Below are positions 24,275 through 33,318 of a DNA stretch of 64,000 bases, in pieces. The DNA lies in assembly GCA_902806205.1 (NCBI GenBank), contig CADCVR010000079.1, forward strand, positions 1 through 64,000, given 5' to 3'. Position 1 is the stretch's first letter. Each line of letters opens with the position of its first letter. The translations under genes and the position numbers were made by a program. The stretch is from an uncultured Solirubrobacteraceae bacterium (GTDB lineage Bacteria; Actinomycetota; Thermoleophilia; Solirubrobacterales; Solirubrobacteraceae). The notes beneath the pieces are model-generated. The model was given only the letters and a program-made list of their open reading frames with translations. It did no database searches and had not been told where the DNA came from.

Positions 24275-24715
24275 CTACTCCGCCGGCGGCTCGCCGTGGA
24301 GCTGCTCGATCAGCGAGAGGGCCACGAGCTGCGCCGGGGTACCCGCGACCTCCTCGGGCCCGATCTCCTCGAGCTCGGGGTGGAACGCGGCGTGGATCGA
24401 GACGTCCTCCTCCCCCGCATCCTCGAAGACGAGCACCGCACGGCCGCCCGTGGCGGTCGCCGGTGGCGCATCGGGCGTCTCGGAGGCCAGCGTCGAGCGC
24501 ACCGCCACGAGCACGTCCAAGGCCAGCTCCCGCCACGTGTCGACGGCTTGGGAGCGCTCGGCGTCGCTCATGGCGTCGAAGTGGTGATGGTTGCGCCGCG
24601 CGAGCGCTCCCACCGCGGCGTCGAGGGCGGTGTCGGTCAGGAGGAGTTCGGGATCCACCCCGTCGACGCTACCCGTCCCCGGGCGTCGACGCGGCGCGGC
24701 GGCGGGGTCGGCCAC
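24275..24715 (-). CDS. Hypothetical protein
   Basis: 146-aa ORF MADPAAAPRRRPGTGSVDGVDPELLLTDTALDAAV...; no family recognised. Confidence 0.5.
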   Translation of the reverse strand: MADPAAAPRRRPGTGSVDGVDPELLLTDTALDAAVGALARRNHHHFDAMSDAERSQAVDTWRELALDVLVAVRSTLASETPDAPPATATGGRAVLVFEDAGEEDVSIHAAFHPELEEIGPEEVAGTPAQLVALSLIEQLHGEPPAE

Positions 24716-24778
24716 GCGACGCAGAGCGGGCGCGCCTGGCGACGCGCCGCTCTCTCGTCCTGCGCTGCTCTCGTGCGA

Positions 24779-25441
24779 CTACTTCGTGTTGAGGGTGATC
24801 TTGGCGGTGCCGATGACCATGCCGGCCTTGAGCGCGTCGATGCCGAAGGTCATGTTGAGCAGGTCGGCGGCCTCCTGCTTGAGCTTGACGGTCGTGCCCT
24901 CGAGCACGGCGGTGCCGTCGTCGTTGGCTTGCAGCGGGTTGAGGGTGCGGCCGTCGAGGAAGAACAGCGGCGCGTCGGGGGCGGCCTCGGTTCCGTCGAC
25001 GGAGACGTCGCCCGTGAGGACCGACTTGCCCGGGTCGACGTCGAAGTTCTCGAGCTCGACCTCCTTGCCGCCGGCCTCGAGGCTCAGGCCCGCGCCGTCG
25101 TGGTTGATGATCCCCTGGACGAACGGGGAGACCGTGCCGGGGGTGAAGTACTTCACGTTGCCGGCCGTGATCGGGAAGCTCGCCACGCCGGCCTTGGAGA
25201 TCGTCGCGTCGCCGACCGGGCCCGGGGTGACCTTCAGCGACTCAAGCGCCTCCACGAAACCCTCGTCGAGCGTCACCTCGGTCATCTTGCCCGAGAGGTT
25301 CTTGACCTCGGCGACGGGCTTGGCGGGGGCGTCGCCACCGCCGTCGCCACCGGCGGAGCCGCTCTCCTCGCTGCCGCAGGCGGCGGCACCGAAGGCGAGG
25401 GCGGCAGTGGCCAGCAGGGCCACGGGGGTGCGGAAGGTCAT
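24779..25441 (-). CDS. Putative secreted lipoprotein
   Basis: MTFRTPVALLATAALAFGAAACGSEESGSAGGDGGG lipobox. Confidence 0.75.
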   Translation of the reverse strand: MTFRTPVALLATAALAFGAAACGSEESGSAGGDGGGDAPAKPVAEVKNLSGKMTEVTLDEGFVEALESLKVTPGPVGDATISKAGVASFPITAGNVKYFTPGTVSPFVQGIINHDGAGLSLEAGGKEVELENFDVDPGKSVLTGDVSVDGTEAAPDAPLFFLDGRTLNPLQANDDGTAVLEGTTVKLKQEAADLLNMTFGIDALKAGMVIGTAKITLNTK

Positions 25442-25576
25442 GTGCTGAAGGTCTCCTTGATCTGGGTTCACCGGGTCCTACGCGGCGACGCGTCGATCGG
25501 TTGTCTGCGCGCGCCCGGACGAATCTCCCCGAGCCCCGACGTGTCCTGCCCTGAGCGACCCGGCTGGGTTCACCGC

Positions 25577-26175
25577 TGTGGTGTCGGCACCTGTCGAGGG
25601 CGCCGCGGGAGTGGTGGTCGCCGATCTCGACGAGATCGGCGCGCTGCGCGTGGCGGCCGAGATCGGGGCACGTCACCGGGGCCGGGCGGGTCGGGGTCGC
25701 CTGCGACGTCGGACGGGCGGAGCGGACGCGCTTCTCGTCGACCGCGCCAGCGCCGCCTTCGGCCCGTCGACCTCTTCTGCGCGAACGCCGGCGTCGGCGT
25801 GGGAACCGACGAGCAGACCTCCGACGACGTCTGGGACGTCGCGCTCGACGTCAACCTGCGCGCCCACGTCCACGCCGCGCGGCTGCTCGTGCCCGACTGG
25901 CTCGAGCGCGGCACGGATGGTTTCTCTCCACGGCGTCGGCGGCCGGGCTGCTCACCCAGATCCCGCGACGAGGCCGGGGTCGCGGCGCGGGCGGTGACCG
26001 CGGCGGCGAAGTGCTGACGCCCGGGGCGGTCGCCGACGCCGTCGTCGCGGCTCAGGCCCAAGAGCGGTTCCTGATCCTGCCGCACCCTGAAGTGGCCGTC
26101 TTCGCCCGGCAGCGAGCCGACGACCCGGATCGCCGGCTGGCCGGGATGCGCCGCCTTGAGGCCCAGCTCGTCTGA
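25577..26175 (+). pseudogene. Decayed short-chain dehydrogenase/reductase (SDR)
   Basis: Fragments in different frames: GAAGVVVADLDEIGALRVAAEIG, FGPVDLFCANAGVGVGTDEQTSDDVWDVALDVNLRAHVHAARLLVPDWLERG, EVLTPGAVADAVVAAQAQERFLILPHPEVAVFARQRADDPDRRLAGMRRLEAQLV*. Confidence 0.88.
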
Positions 26176-26252
26176 GCTTCACGCGGGCCGCCACCGCGCC
26201 GACCTCGTCAGGTGCGTCGTCGCACGGATTCGCCCACCGCCTCGCGGAGCTC

Positions 26253-26855
26253 CTAGTCGGCCTTGCGCTTCGCCTTGGCGGTCGCGGCCGCGTCCTTGAG
26301 GCGCTGGGCCTCGTCGGAGGCGGTCAGCGCCTTGTCCTTCTCCTTGAGTGCGGCGTCCTCGCGGTCGAGCTGCTCGAGGCGTTCACGCCGCTCGATCTCG
26401 GTGACCCGGTCCTTCTCGGCCGCCTTCGCCTTGCCTGCGGCGGACTTGCGCTCACGCTCGGACTTTGCCGCGGCCGCCTTGTCCCGCTTGCGCTTCTCGT
26501 CGGCCTTGCGCTTGCGCTCGGCGGCGCGCTGGTCGGCGGCCTGACGCTCGCGCTCGACCTGCGTCTGCTGCTCGGCGTGGTCAGCCTCCGCCTTCTCGGT
26601 GGCCTGTGCGGATGCCGCCCGCAGCGCCTCCGCCTTGCGACGCTCGTCGGTGGCCACCCTCTGGGCCGACGCTTCGGCCTTGAGCTCCGTGTCGCCCGTG
26701 ATATTCGCTGCGGCGTCCTTGACGGCGGCCTCGGCGGCGTCCGCGGCAAGGCTGCGGTCTCGGCCCGCGAGCTTGAGCGCGGTGTCGATCGGCAGCCGCG
26801 CGATCTTCAGGGTGGTGCCCACGACCAGACGGGGGACGGCGGTGATGAAGCTCAT
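26253..26855 (-). CDS. Ala/Glu/Lys-rich coiled-coil protein
   Basis: MSFITAVPRLVVGTTLKIARLPIDTALKLAGRDRS... followed by a long charged helical tract. Confidence 0.65.
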   Translation of the reverse strand: MSFITAVPRLVVGTTLKIARLPIDTALKLAGRDRSLAADAAEAAVKDAAANITGDTELKAEASAQRVATDERRKAEALRAASAQATEKAEADHAEQQTQVERERQAADQRAAERKRKADEKRKRDKAAAAKSERERKSAAGKAKAAEKDRVTEIERRERLEQLDREDAALKEKDKALTASDEAQRLKDAAATAKAKRKAD

Positions 26856-27361
26856 GCGGATTCCTCGGGGTCGATGGCATTGGCGCGGGCCTCGATGCGG
26901 CGGGCTTCCTCTTCGAGGCGTGCGGCGTCCTGCTCGCGGGCGATGCGCTCGCGCTCGGCGGCCGCCGCCGCGTCGTCGGCGTCCGCGTCGGTGGCGCGCC
27001 GCTGGGCGTCCGCGCCGACCTGCTCCGAAGCGGCCTTCTGCTCCGCGCGCTGCTCCCGGGCCCGGCGCTCGGCTTCCGCGCGCTCCTCGCGCTCAGCCGC
27101 CTCCACCTCGGCTCGGAGCCGTTCGCGCTCCACCTCGTTCTGGGTGCGGTCCTCCTCCAGCTCGGCGGCCTCCTCGGCGCGCTTGGCGTCTGCGGCCTCG
27201 CGCGCCGCGTCGGCCTCGGCGTCGACGGACGCCGACTGGAGGCGGCCCTCGCGTGCGAGGTCGTCGTCGCCGGTCACCGAGCCGACGGTCTCCTTGGCTT
27301 TGCCGGCGAACTTGCCCAGGAGGCCGCCCGCTGGTTCTTCAGGTCGCTCAGGATTGGTCAC
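26852..27361 (-). CDS. CsbD-like domain protein with long coiled-coil tail
   Basis: GTG start VTNPERPEEPAGGLLGKFAGKAKETVGSVTGDDDLAREGRLQ (CsbD-like); 4-nt overlap with next gene. Confidence 0.65.
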   Translation of the reverse strand: MTNPERPEEPAGGLLGKFAGKAKETVGSVTGDDDLAREGRLQSASVDAEADAAREAADAKRAEEAAELEEDRTQNEVERERLRAEVEAAEREERAEAERRAREQRAEQKAASEQVGADAQRRATDADADDAAAAAERERIAREQDAARLEEEARRIEARANAIDPEESA

Positions 27362-27416
27362 GCCGGGTGCAGTACCCGTCGCGACCGGCGGGGAAGCGGC
27401 CGAACTGTGCGACAGC

Positions 27417-27914
27417 TCACCTGGCCTGCTGTCCACTTGAGGGATGTGCCTGATCGCCAAGCGGTCGGCGCATCGCCACGCCATACCACCCGCGGCCATG
27501 CCCGGCGACGCGGAAGCCGCTGCGGATGTACAGGCGCACCGCAGGGTGCAGGAGATGCACGTTCAACGACAGGGCCGGCGCGCGAGCACGCGTCGCATCG
27601 GCGACGGCGTCAAGTAGGGAGGCGCCCACGCCGCGGCCACGCGCCGCCGGCAGCACCGCCAGTGCTACTTCCGGAAGCGCCATTCCGTGATCGTCGAGCA
27701 ACAGCGGCGGATCGTGCGTGTGGCACCATGCGGCGCCGATGGTCTGCCGGGCGTCGTTCACCGCCACGGCCGCGACGTCCTCCGCGTTCGGCAGCATGGC
27801 GAGGACCGATGGGTCATCGGCCGCCGGCACGGGATGACGGCCTTCAAGGCCGCAGGCCAGACGCGCCATCTCGAGGATGAACGCGCGATCCTCATCGGTG
27901 GCGGCTCGCACCAT
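27417..27914 (-). CDS. GNAT-family N-acetyltransferase
   Basis: EVALAVLPAARGRGVGASLLDAVADATRARAPALSLNVHLLHPAVRLYIRSGFRVAG. Confidence 0.88.
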   Translation of the reverse strand: MVRAATDEDRAFILEMARLACGLEGRHPVPAADDPSVLAMLPNAEDVAAVAVNDARQTIGAAWCHTHDPPLLLDDHGMALPEVALAVLPAARGRGVGASLLDAVADATRARAPALSLNVHLLHPAVRLYIRSGFRVAGHGRGWYGVAMRRPLGDQAHPSSGQQAR

Positions 27915-27965
27915 GCGCGCACACTAGGAACCCGCATGGGCGCAGACCACGGAGCCGGCCACCGT

Positions 27966-28874
27966 CTACCGCGGTCCGGTGAGGCGACGGACGCCGCCTG
28001 CGGGCGTGCGGACATAGACCTGCCACGCGTAGAAGGCGTAGAACGTGCGCTCGTCGGCGCGCATCCGGCGCGCGAAGCGCAGGATGGCCGAGACGTAGTC
28101 CGTCGAGCGGTTGTACGCGAAGAGCGCGCGGCGCAGGTCGCCCGGGGCACCCGAGGCGCGCAGGTAGTTCGCGGCGCCGAAGATCGCGTCGCGCGGCTTG
28201 TCGATGTCGCCGCCGAGGCCGTACTGGCGCCAGGTCGCGGGCAGGAACTGCATCGGCCCGCGGGCGCCGGCTTCGCTGGCGGAGCGGACCCGGCCGAAGG
28301 CGGACTCGACGAAGTTCACCGCGGCCAGCACGTCTCGCGGCACCCGGAAGCGCCGCTGGGCGCTCGCGTAGATGCCCCGCAGCTCCTCCGCCGGTGCGGC
28401 CGCGGCGGTGCGGACGGCGGGGACGCGACCGGAGCGCCGTATCCGCCCGAGCGCACGGCGAGCCAGGATGATGTCGCGGGCCTCCCCGCGCAGCGTGGGC
28501 CCGAGGCGTGCGACGATCCGATCAGCGCGCGCGGGGTCGTCGGCGAGGCGGCGATAGAGCCGCTGCTGATGAAGCGCCAGGAGCGTCACGGTCCGCGGGG
28601 GCGCGGCGGCGGTCGCCCCCTCCAGAGCGGTCCAGGTCTCGATCGCGACACGCAGGCGCCGGGTGGTCTGCGTGAGCGCGGCGGCCAGGCCCGCGGCGCT
28701 GCGCGGGAGCGCGGCACCGGGGGCGGGAAGGGACTCCGGCGCGGCGACGGTCGGCCCGGTCGCCTCGCTCGCTCCCGGGGCGTCCCCGCCCGTGCGCGCG
28801 AGGGCGACGGCCGCCACGGCGAGCGCGGCGAGCAGGACGGCCAGCAGGAGCGGAGTGCGCAGCGTCCGGGGCAC
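27966..28874 (-). CDS. Lytic transglycosylase (SLT domain), membrane-anchored
   Basis: NFVESAFGRVRSASEAGARGPMQFLPATWRQYGLGGDIDKPRDAIFGAANYLRASGAPGDLRRALFAYNRS. Confidence 0.88.
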   Translation of the reverse strand: MPRTLRTPLLLAVLLAALAVAAVALARTGGDAPGASEATGPTVAAPESLPAPGAALPRSAAGLAAALTQTTRRLRVAIETWTALEGATAAAPPRTVTLLALHQQRLYRRLADDPARADRIVARLGPTLRGEARDIILARRALGRIRRSGRVPAVRTAAAAPAEELRGIYASAQRRFRVPRDVLAAVNFVESAFGRVRSASEAGARGPMQFLPATWRQYGLGGDIDKPRDAIFGAANYLRASGAPGDLRRALFAYNRSTDYVSAILRFARRMRADERTFYAFYAWQVYVRTPAGGVRRLTGPR

Positions 28875-28904
28875 CGTCAGCCACGGTAGCCGCCTGGGTG
28901 GGCG

Positions 28905-29090
28905 GGCGCAGCGCCACCACGGCGCCGCTGGTCGCTGACCGGCGTTCTTGCCGTGTCCGTCAGGCCGAGGGGTCGGCCGTCGATGTTGTGGGCGGGCGCC
29001 GAAGCTCAGCTGCCCGCGGCGCTCGCGGCCGAGAACCTCGTAGAAGTCCACCGAAGCCTCCGGGTCCAGGACGCGGAGGCAGACTGCAGA
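28905..29090 (-). pseudogene. VOC/glyoxalase-family N-terminal remnant
   Basis: Minus-strand AVCLRVLDPEASVDFYEVLGRERRGQLSFGA... then frame change (AHNIDGRPLGLTD). Confidence 0.55.
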
Positions 29091-29109
29091 GCCCGCGGGC
29101 GTTGCCGAT

Positions 29110-29946
29110 CTAGGTCGCCAGGAACGCGAGGAGCGCGGCGTTGAACTCCTCGGCGTGCGTGGCGTTGAACCCGTGAGGAGCGCCCTCGACGAGGACGAGC
29201 TCGCTGCTCGCGATCGCCTCGTGGGAGCGCTTGCCGCTGACCTCGAACGGGACGATGGCGTCCGCGCCGCCGTGCAGGACGAGCGTGGGGACGTCGATCT
29301 TGGTCACGTCGCCACGAAAGTCCGTCCGGCCGAACGCGGAGATGCAGTCGAGCGTCCCCTTGGGCGAGGCGAACGCCGCGATGTCGCGCGCGTAGAGGCG
29401 CTCGGGCTCCGAGATCAAGTCCTGCCGGTCACCCGCGGCGAAGAAGTTCTTCGTGAACTCGTCGAGGAACGCGATGCGATCAGCCTTGACGCCGCCCTCG
29501 AACCCCGCGAGGTCCTCGTCGCCGAAGCCGCCGTCCGGGTTGTCGTCGGACTTGTAGAGGTACGGAGGGACGGCCGCGGCCAGGACGGCCTTGGCGATGC
29601 GGTCGGTGCCGTACGTGCCGATGTAGCGCACGACCTCGCCGCCGCCCATCGAGAAGCCGACCAGCGTCACGTCACGCAGGTCGAGGTGCTGCAGGAGCGC
29701 GTCGAGGTCTGCCGCGAACGTGTCGTAGTCATAACCGCCGTAGGGTTGCGAGGAGTCGCCGAATCCCCGGCGGTCGTAGGTGACGACGCGATGCCCGGCC
29801 TCGATCAGCGCCGGCAGCTGACGCTCCCACGAGCGCCCGCTCAGCGGCCAGCCGTGGATCAGCACGACGGGCGAGCCGGCGCCGTGGTCCTCGTAGTGGA
29901 GCTCGACGGGATCGCCGTTCTCGGTACCTACTTGCAGCCTGGGCAT
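29110..29946 (-). CDS. Alpha/beta hydrolase (non-heme chloroperoxidase-like)
   Basis: VVLIHGWPLSGRSWERQLPALIEAGHRVVTYDRRGFGDSSQPYGGYDYDTFAADL..., GFSMGGGEVVRY, Asp/His triad region. Confidence 0.9.
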   Translation of the reverse strand: MPRLQVGTENGDPVELHYEDHGAGSPVVLIHGWPLSGRSWERQLPALIEAGHRVVTYDRRGFGDSSQPYGGYDYDTFAADLDALLQHLDLRDVTLVGFSMGGGEVVRYIGTYGTDRIAKAVLAAAVPPYLYKSDDNPDGGFGDEDLAGFEGGVKADRIAFLDEFTKNFFAAGDRQDLISEPERLYARDIAAFASPKGTLDCISAFGRTDFRGDVTKIDVPTLVLHGGADAIVPFEVSGKRSHEAIASSELVLVEGAPHGFNATHAEEFNAALLAFLAT

Positions 29947-30020
29947 GGGGTTCTCCTGTGGGGTGATGGGATTCGGGGAAGGTGGGGGCGGTCGCGACTT
30001 CGCCAGCCGCTGCCTGGTGC

Positions 30021-30754
30021 TCAGGCAGCGGCCAGCATCCGGTACTCGAGGTGCGCCACGGCGGCGGCGGCCAGGTCGGACAGGACGTCGACCTGGTCGC
30101 GCGACCACGCGCGCGGCACCGCGCGCGGCACATGATCGATGACGTAGAAGCTCCCGAGGACCATGCCGCCGGAGGTGGTGAGCGGAACCCCGAGGTACGC
30201 GATCACCCCCAGGTCGCGGATGGCGAGGTTGTGGCGGAGGTCGGGATGACGCCCGGCGTCCTCGACGACGAGCGGCGCCCGGCGGACCACGGCGTGACGG
30301 CAGAAGGAGTGCGACAACGGCGTCTCGCCGCGGCTGGCCGAGGGCTCGGGCAGGCCGAGCGCGCACGCGAAGACCTGGCGCTCGTGATCGACGAGCGAGA
30401 CGAGCGCCACGGGCGCGCGCAGACCACGGCGGGCCGCTGCGGCCATGCCGTCGGCACGGGGTCCGGTGCCCCGCCCATGAGCCCCGTACGGTCGAGAGCC
30501 GCCAGGCGATCGGGCTCGGAGAGCACGGGCTCGGCGGCGTCGCGCCCATCGGCGTCACCCAGGCTCCCGAGCGCCACCGCCTCGACGCTCCGGATGGCGT
30601 CCTCGTCCCCGCGCGCGCCCATCAGGGCGGCGGCGCGCAGGAGCGCGGCGTCCCGGACGAACTGGGCCGAGGAGATCTTCTGGAGGCTCGCCTCGTGGTC
30701 GACGAGCTTCCAGAGGTCGTCGCTGAAGCGCACCGTCGTCGCGCGCATGCCCAT
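30021..30754 (-). pseudogene. RHH-domain/GAF-domain protein interrupted by an apparent 1-nt frameshift near 30450-30465
   Basis: MGMRATTVRFSDDLWKLVDHEASLQKISSAQFVRDAALLRAAAL...RLAALDRTGLMGGAPDPVP (frame 1) then DGMAAAARRGLRAPVALVSLVDHERQVF... GAF domain (frame 2). Confidence 0.7.
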
Positions 30755-30899
30755 GCGACGTGGACGGTAGCGAAGGACACAGGAGTGCACACCGGACCCG
30801 CTATCTACAAGACCGGCTGGAGGGCGATGCGTGCGATCCAACGTCACGAACGATGGCGCAAGCGCCATACGGCCAACTGAGGGCGCCGTGCCGGTGGCG

Positions 30900-31562
30900 C
30901 TACCGCAGCGAGCGCTCGACGAGCCCGCCGAACTCCAGCCAGTTCTCGCGGACCGCCGAAGCCGTCTTGACCGCGTCACCCTGGGACGCGCGCATGATGA
31001 TCGCCTCGTGCTGCGCGACGGAGCGACGGCCGGGAAGAACGCCTCGGCGCAGCAGCTCCAAGCGACGCAGCCGCGGCGCGATGCGCTCGACGATGCGCGT
31101 GATCTCGGCGTTCTGGCAGAAGGTCACGAAGATGGCGTGAAAGTCGTCGTCAGCGCTGTATGCGGCCTCGGCCCGTCCCTCGGAGAGCGCCCGGGCGAAC
31201 TCCCGGTTGAGCTTTCGCATGTGCTCGACGTGCTCGCGTCCGATGCGCGGGACGGCGAGCTCCGCGGCCAGCGCATGCACCGAGGCCAGCACGGGGAAGG
31301 CGTCCCGGGCGTCCTGCGCGACGAGCGGGGCGACGCGCGTGTGGCGCTGCGGCGCGACCTCGACCAGGCGCTCCTCCCCCAGGCGGGCCAGCGCCTCGCG
31401 GACCGGCGTGCGGCTCAAGCCGAGCCACTGGCACAGCTCGACGTCGTGCAACTGCTCGCCGGGCTCGAGTTCTCCGGAAACAATGGCGGCTCGCAGGGCG
31501 TCGTAGGCGTCATCGCGCAGGAGGTGACGGGCGATCGTGGCCCGATTTTCTGGCACAGGCAT
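30900..31562 (-). CDS. GntR-family transcriptional regulator, FCD/FadR type
   Basis: AYDALRAAIVSGELEPGEQLHDVELCQWLGLSRTPVREALARLGEERLVEVAPQRHTRV wHTH; FCD-like C-terminus; divergent from hyp genes. Confidence 0.92.
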   Translation of the reverse strand: MPVPENRATIARHLLRDDAYDALRAAIVSGELEPGEQLHDVELCQWLGLSRTPVREALARLGEERLVEVAPQRHTRVAPLVAQDARDAFPVLASVHALAAELAVPRIGREHVEHMRKLNREFARALSEGRAEAAYSADDDFHAIFVTFCQNAEITRIVERIAPRLRRLELLRRGVLPGRRSVAQHEAIIMRASQGDAVKTASAVRENWLEFGGLVERSLR

Positions 31563-31588
31563 CTGGCATGTCAGTGAATCACATCCTG

Positions 31589-31627
31589 TCAAGCCCTTGA
31601 TGGTGAACTTTCGACTCGGATAGGGAT
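31589..31627 (+). promoter_or_regulatory. Candidate hyp promoter with overlapping operator palindrome
   Basis: TCAAGCCCTTGA palindrome (31589-31600), TTGATG (31597) and TAGGGA (31621) with 18-nt spacing. Confidence 0.35.
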
Positions 31628-31682
31628 CCTCCTGGAGGCGCGGCGCAGGGTCCGTGTCCATGGTCAACCAGAGGTCCTGCCC

Positions 31683-31961
31683 GTGTGCCTGGCCATCCCG
31701 GGTCGCATCATCGAGGTCGTCGACGAGGAGCTTCGGCTCGCGCTCGTAGACGTCGCGGGCGTGCGCCGCAGGGTCAACGTCGGGCTGCTCGACAGCGAGG
31801 AGAGGCCGGCGTGCGTCGGCGACTGGGTGTTGATCCACGTCGGTTTTGCGATCTCGCGCATCGACGAGGAGGAGGCCGCGGCGACGCTCGGCCTGCTGCG
31901 CGGGATGGGCGAGGACTTCGAGCAGGAGCTCGAGGAGCTCAAGGCGAGCGTGATCGAGTGA
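31683..31961 (+). CDS. hypC: Hydrogenase assembly chaperone HypC
   Basis: MCLAIPGRIIEVVDEELRLALVDVAGVRRRVNVGLLD...GDWVLIHVGFAISRIDEEEA. Confidence 0.96.
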   Translation: MCLAIPGRIIEVVDEELRLALVDVAGVRRRVNVGLLDSEERPACVGDWVLIHVGFAISRIDEEEAAATLGLLRGMGEDFEQELEELKASVIE

Positions 31962-32206
31962 GCGCCCGAGGGGTGGGCGCTCAGGACGAGCAGGAGCGAG
32001 ACGGCCGCTATCACTGCATCACCTGTTCGGACGAGGGCCGTCCGCTCACGGTCGTGGCCGTCGACGAGCAGCACGGCCTGGCGCTCTGCGAGGACGCCGA
32101 CGGCACCCGGTCATCGGTCGAGATCGCGCTGGTCGCCGGCGCCGTCGAAGGGGCGGTGCTGCTCGTCCACGCGGGCACGGCACTGTCCGTCCTGGAGCCC
32201 GCGTGA
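31958..32206 (+). CDS. Second HypC/HupF-like protein (divergent)
   Basis: HCITCSDEGRPLTVVAVDEQHGLALCEDADGTRSSVEIALVAGAVEGAVLLVHAGTALSVLEPA; overlaps hypC and hypD. Confidence 0.8.
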   Translation: MSARGVGAQDEQERDGRYHCITCSDEGRPLTVVAVDEQHGLALCEDADGTRSSVEIALVAGAVEGAVLLVHAGTALSVLEPA

Positions 32207-33318
32207 AGTTCGTCGACGAGTTCCGCGACCGGGGGTTGGGGCGGGTGCTGGCCGGTGAGATCGCCGAAGCCGTCGAGCCGGGGCGCCACGTCAAGGTCAT
32301 GGAAGTCTGCGGCGGCCACACCCACTCGATCTACAAGTACGGCGTCGACGACCTGCTTCCGGAGAACGTCGAGCTCGTCCACGGCCCGGGCTGCCCGGTG
32401 TGCGTCATCCCGATGGGCCGCGTGGACGACGCGATCGCGCTCGCCCACCACCCCGGCGTCATCTTCACGTGCTTCGGCGACATGATCCGCGTGCCGGGCT
32501 CCAACGGGTCGCTGCTGGAGGCCAAGGCCGCCGGCGCCGACATCCGGATCGTCTACTCACCGCTGGATGCGTTGCGCATCGCCAAGGCCGACCCCGAGCG
32601 CGAGGTGGTCTTCTTCGCGATCGGCTTCGAGACGACCGCGCCCTCGACGGCGCTGACGCTCCTGCGCGCCCGCCAGGAGGGCGTGAAGAACTTCAGCTGC
32701 TTCTGCAACCACGTGACGATCGTGCCGCCGCTGCGCGCGCTGCTCGAGTCGCCCGACCTGCGGCTGGACGGTTTCGTCGGCCCGGGCCACGTCGCGACCG
32801 TGGTCGGCGCCCGCCCGTTCGAGTTCATCCCCGACGACTACGGCAAGCCCGTGGTCGTCTCGGGCTTCGAGCCCGTGGACATCCTGCAGTCGGTGCTGAT
32901 GGTCCTGCGTCAGCTCTCCGACGGCCGCTGCGCCGTGGAGAACCAGTACAAGCGCGTGGTCCCCTACGACGGCAACGGCGCCGCGCTGAAGGCCATGACC
33001 GAGGTCTTCGCGCTGCGCCCGCACTTCGAGTGGCGCGGCCTGGGCTTCATCTCCCAGAGCGGCCTGCGGATCTCCGACGCGTTCGCCGACCTGGACGCCG
33101 AGCTGCGCTTCGAGGTGCCCGGGGTGCGCGTCGCCGACCCGAAGGCCTGCCAGTGCGGCGAAGTTCTCAAGGGCGTCATCCGGCCCTGGGAATGCAAGGT
33201 CTTCGGAACCGCGTGCACCCCCGAGCGGCCGATCGGCACCTGCATGGTCTCCAGCGAGGGCGCCTGCGCGGCGTACTACAACTACGGGCGCTTCGCTCGG
33301 GATCGTGAAGTCGTATGA
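32203..33318 (+). CDS. hypD: Hydrogenase formation protein HypD
   Basis: KVMEVCGGHTHSIYKYGVDDLLPENVELVHGPGCPVCVIPMGRVDDAI; KACQCGEVLKGVIRPWECKVFGTACTPERPIGTCMVSSEGACAAYYNYGR. Confidence 0.98.
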   Translation: MKFVDEFRDRGLGRVLAGEIAEAVEPGRHVKVMEVCGGHTHSIYKYGVDDLLPENVELVHGPGCPVCVIPMGRVDDAIALAHHPGVIFTCFGDMIRVPGSNGSLLEAKAAGADIRIVYSPLDALRIAKADPEREVVFFAIGFETTAPSTALTLLRARQEGVKNFSCFCNHVTIVPPLRALLESPDLRLDGFVGPGHVATVVGARPFEFIPDDYGKPVVVSGFEPVDILQSVLMVLRQLSDGRCAVENQYKRVVPYDGNGAALKAMTEVFALRPHFEWRGLGFISQSGLRISDAFADLDAELRFEVPGVRVADPKACQCGEVLKGVIRPWECKVFGTACTPERPIGTCMVSSEGACAAYYNYGRFARDREVV

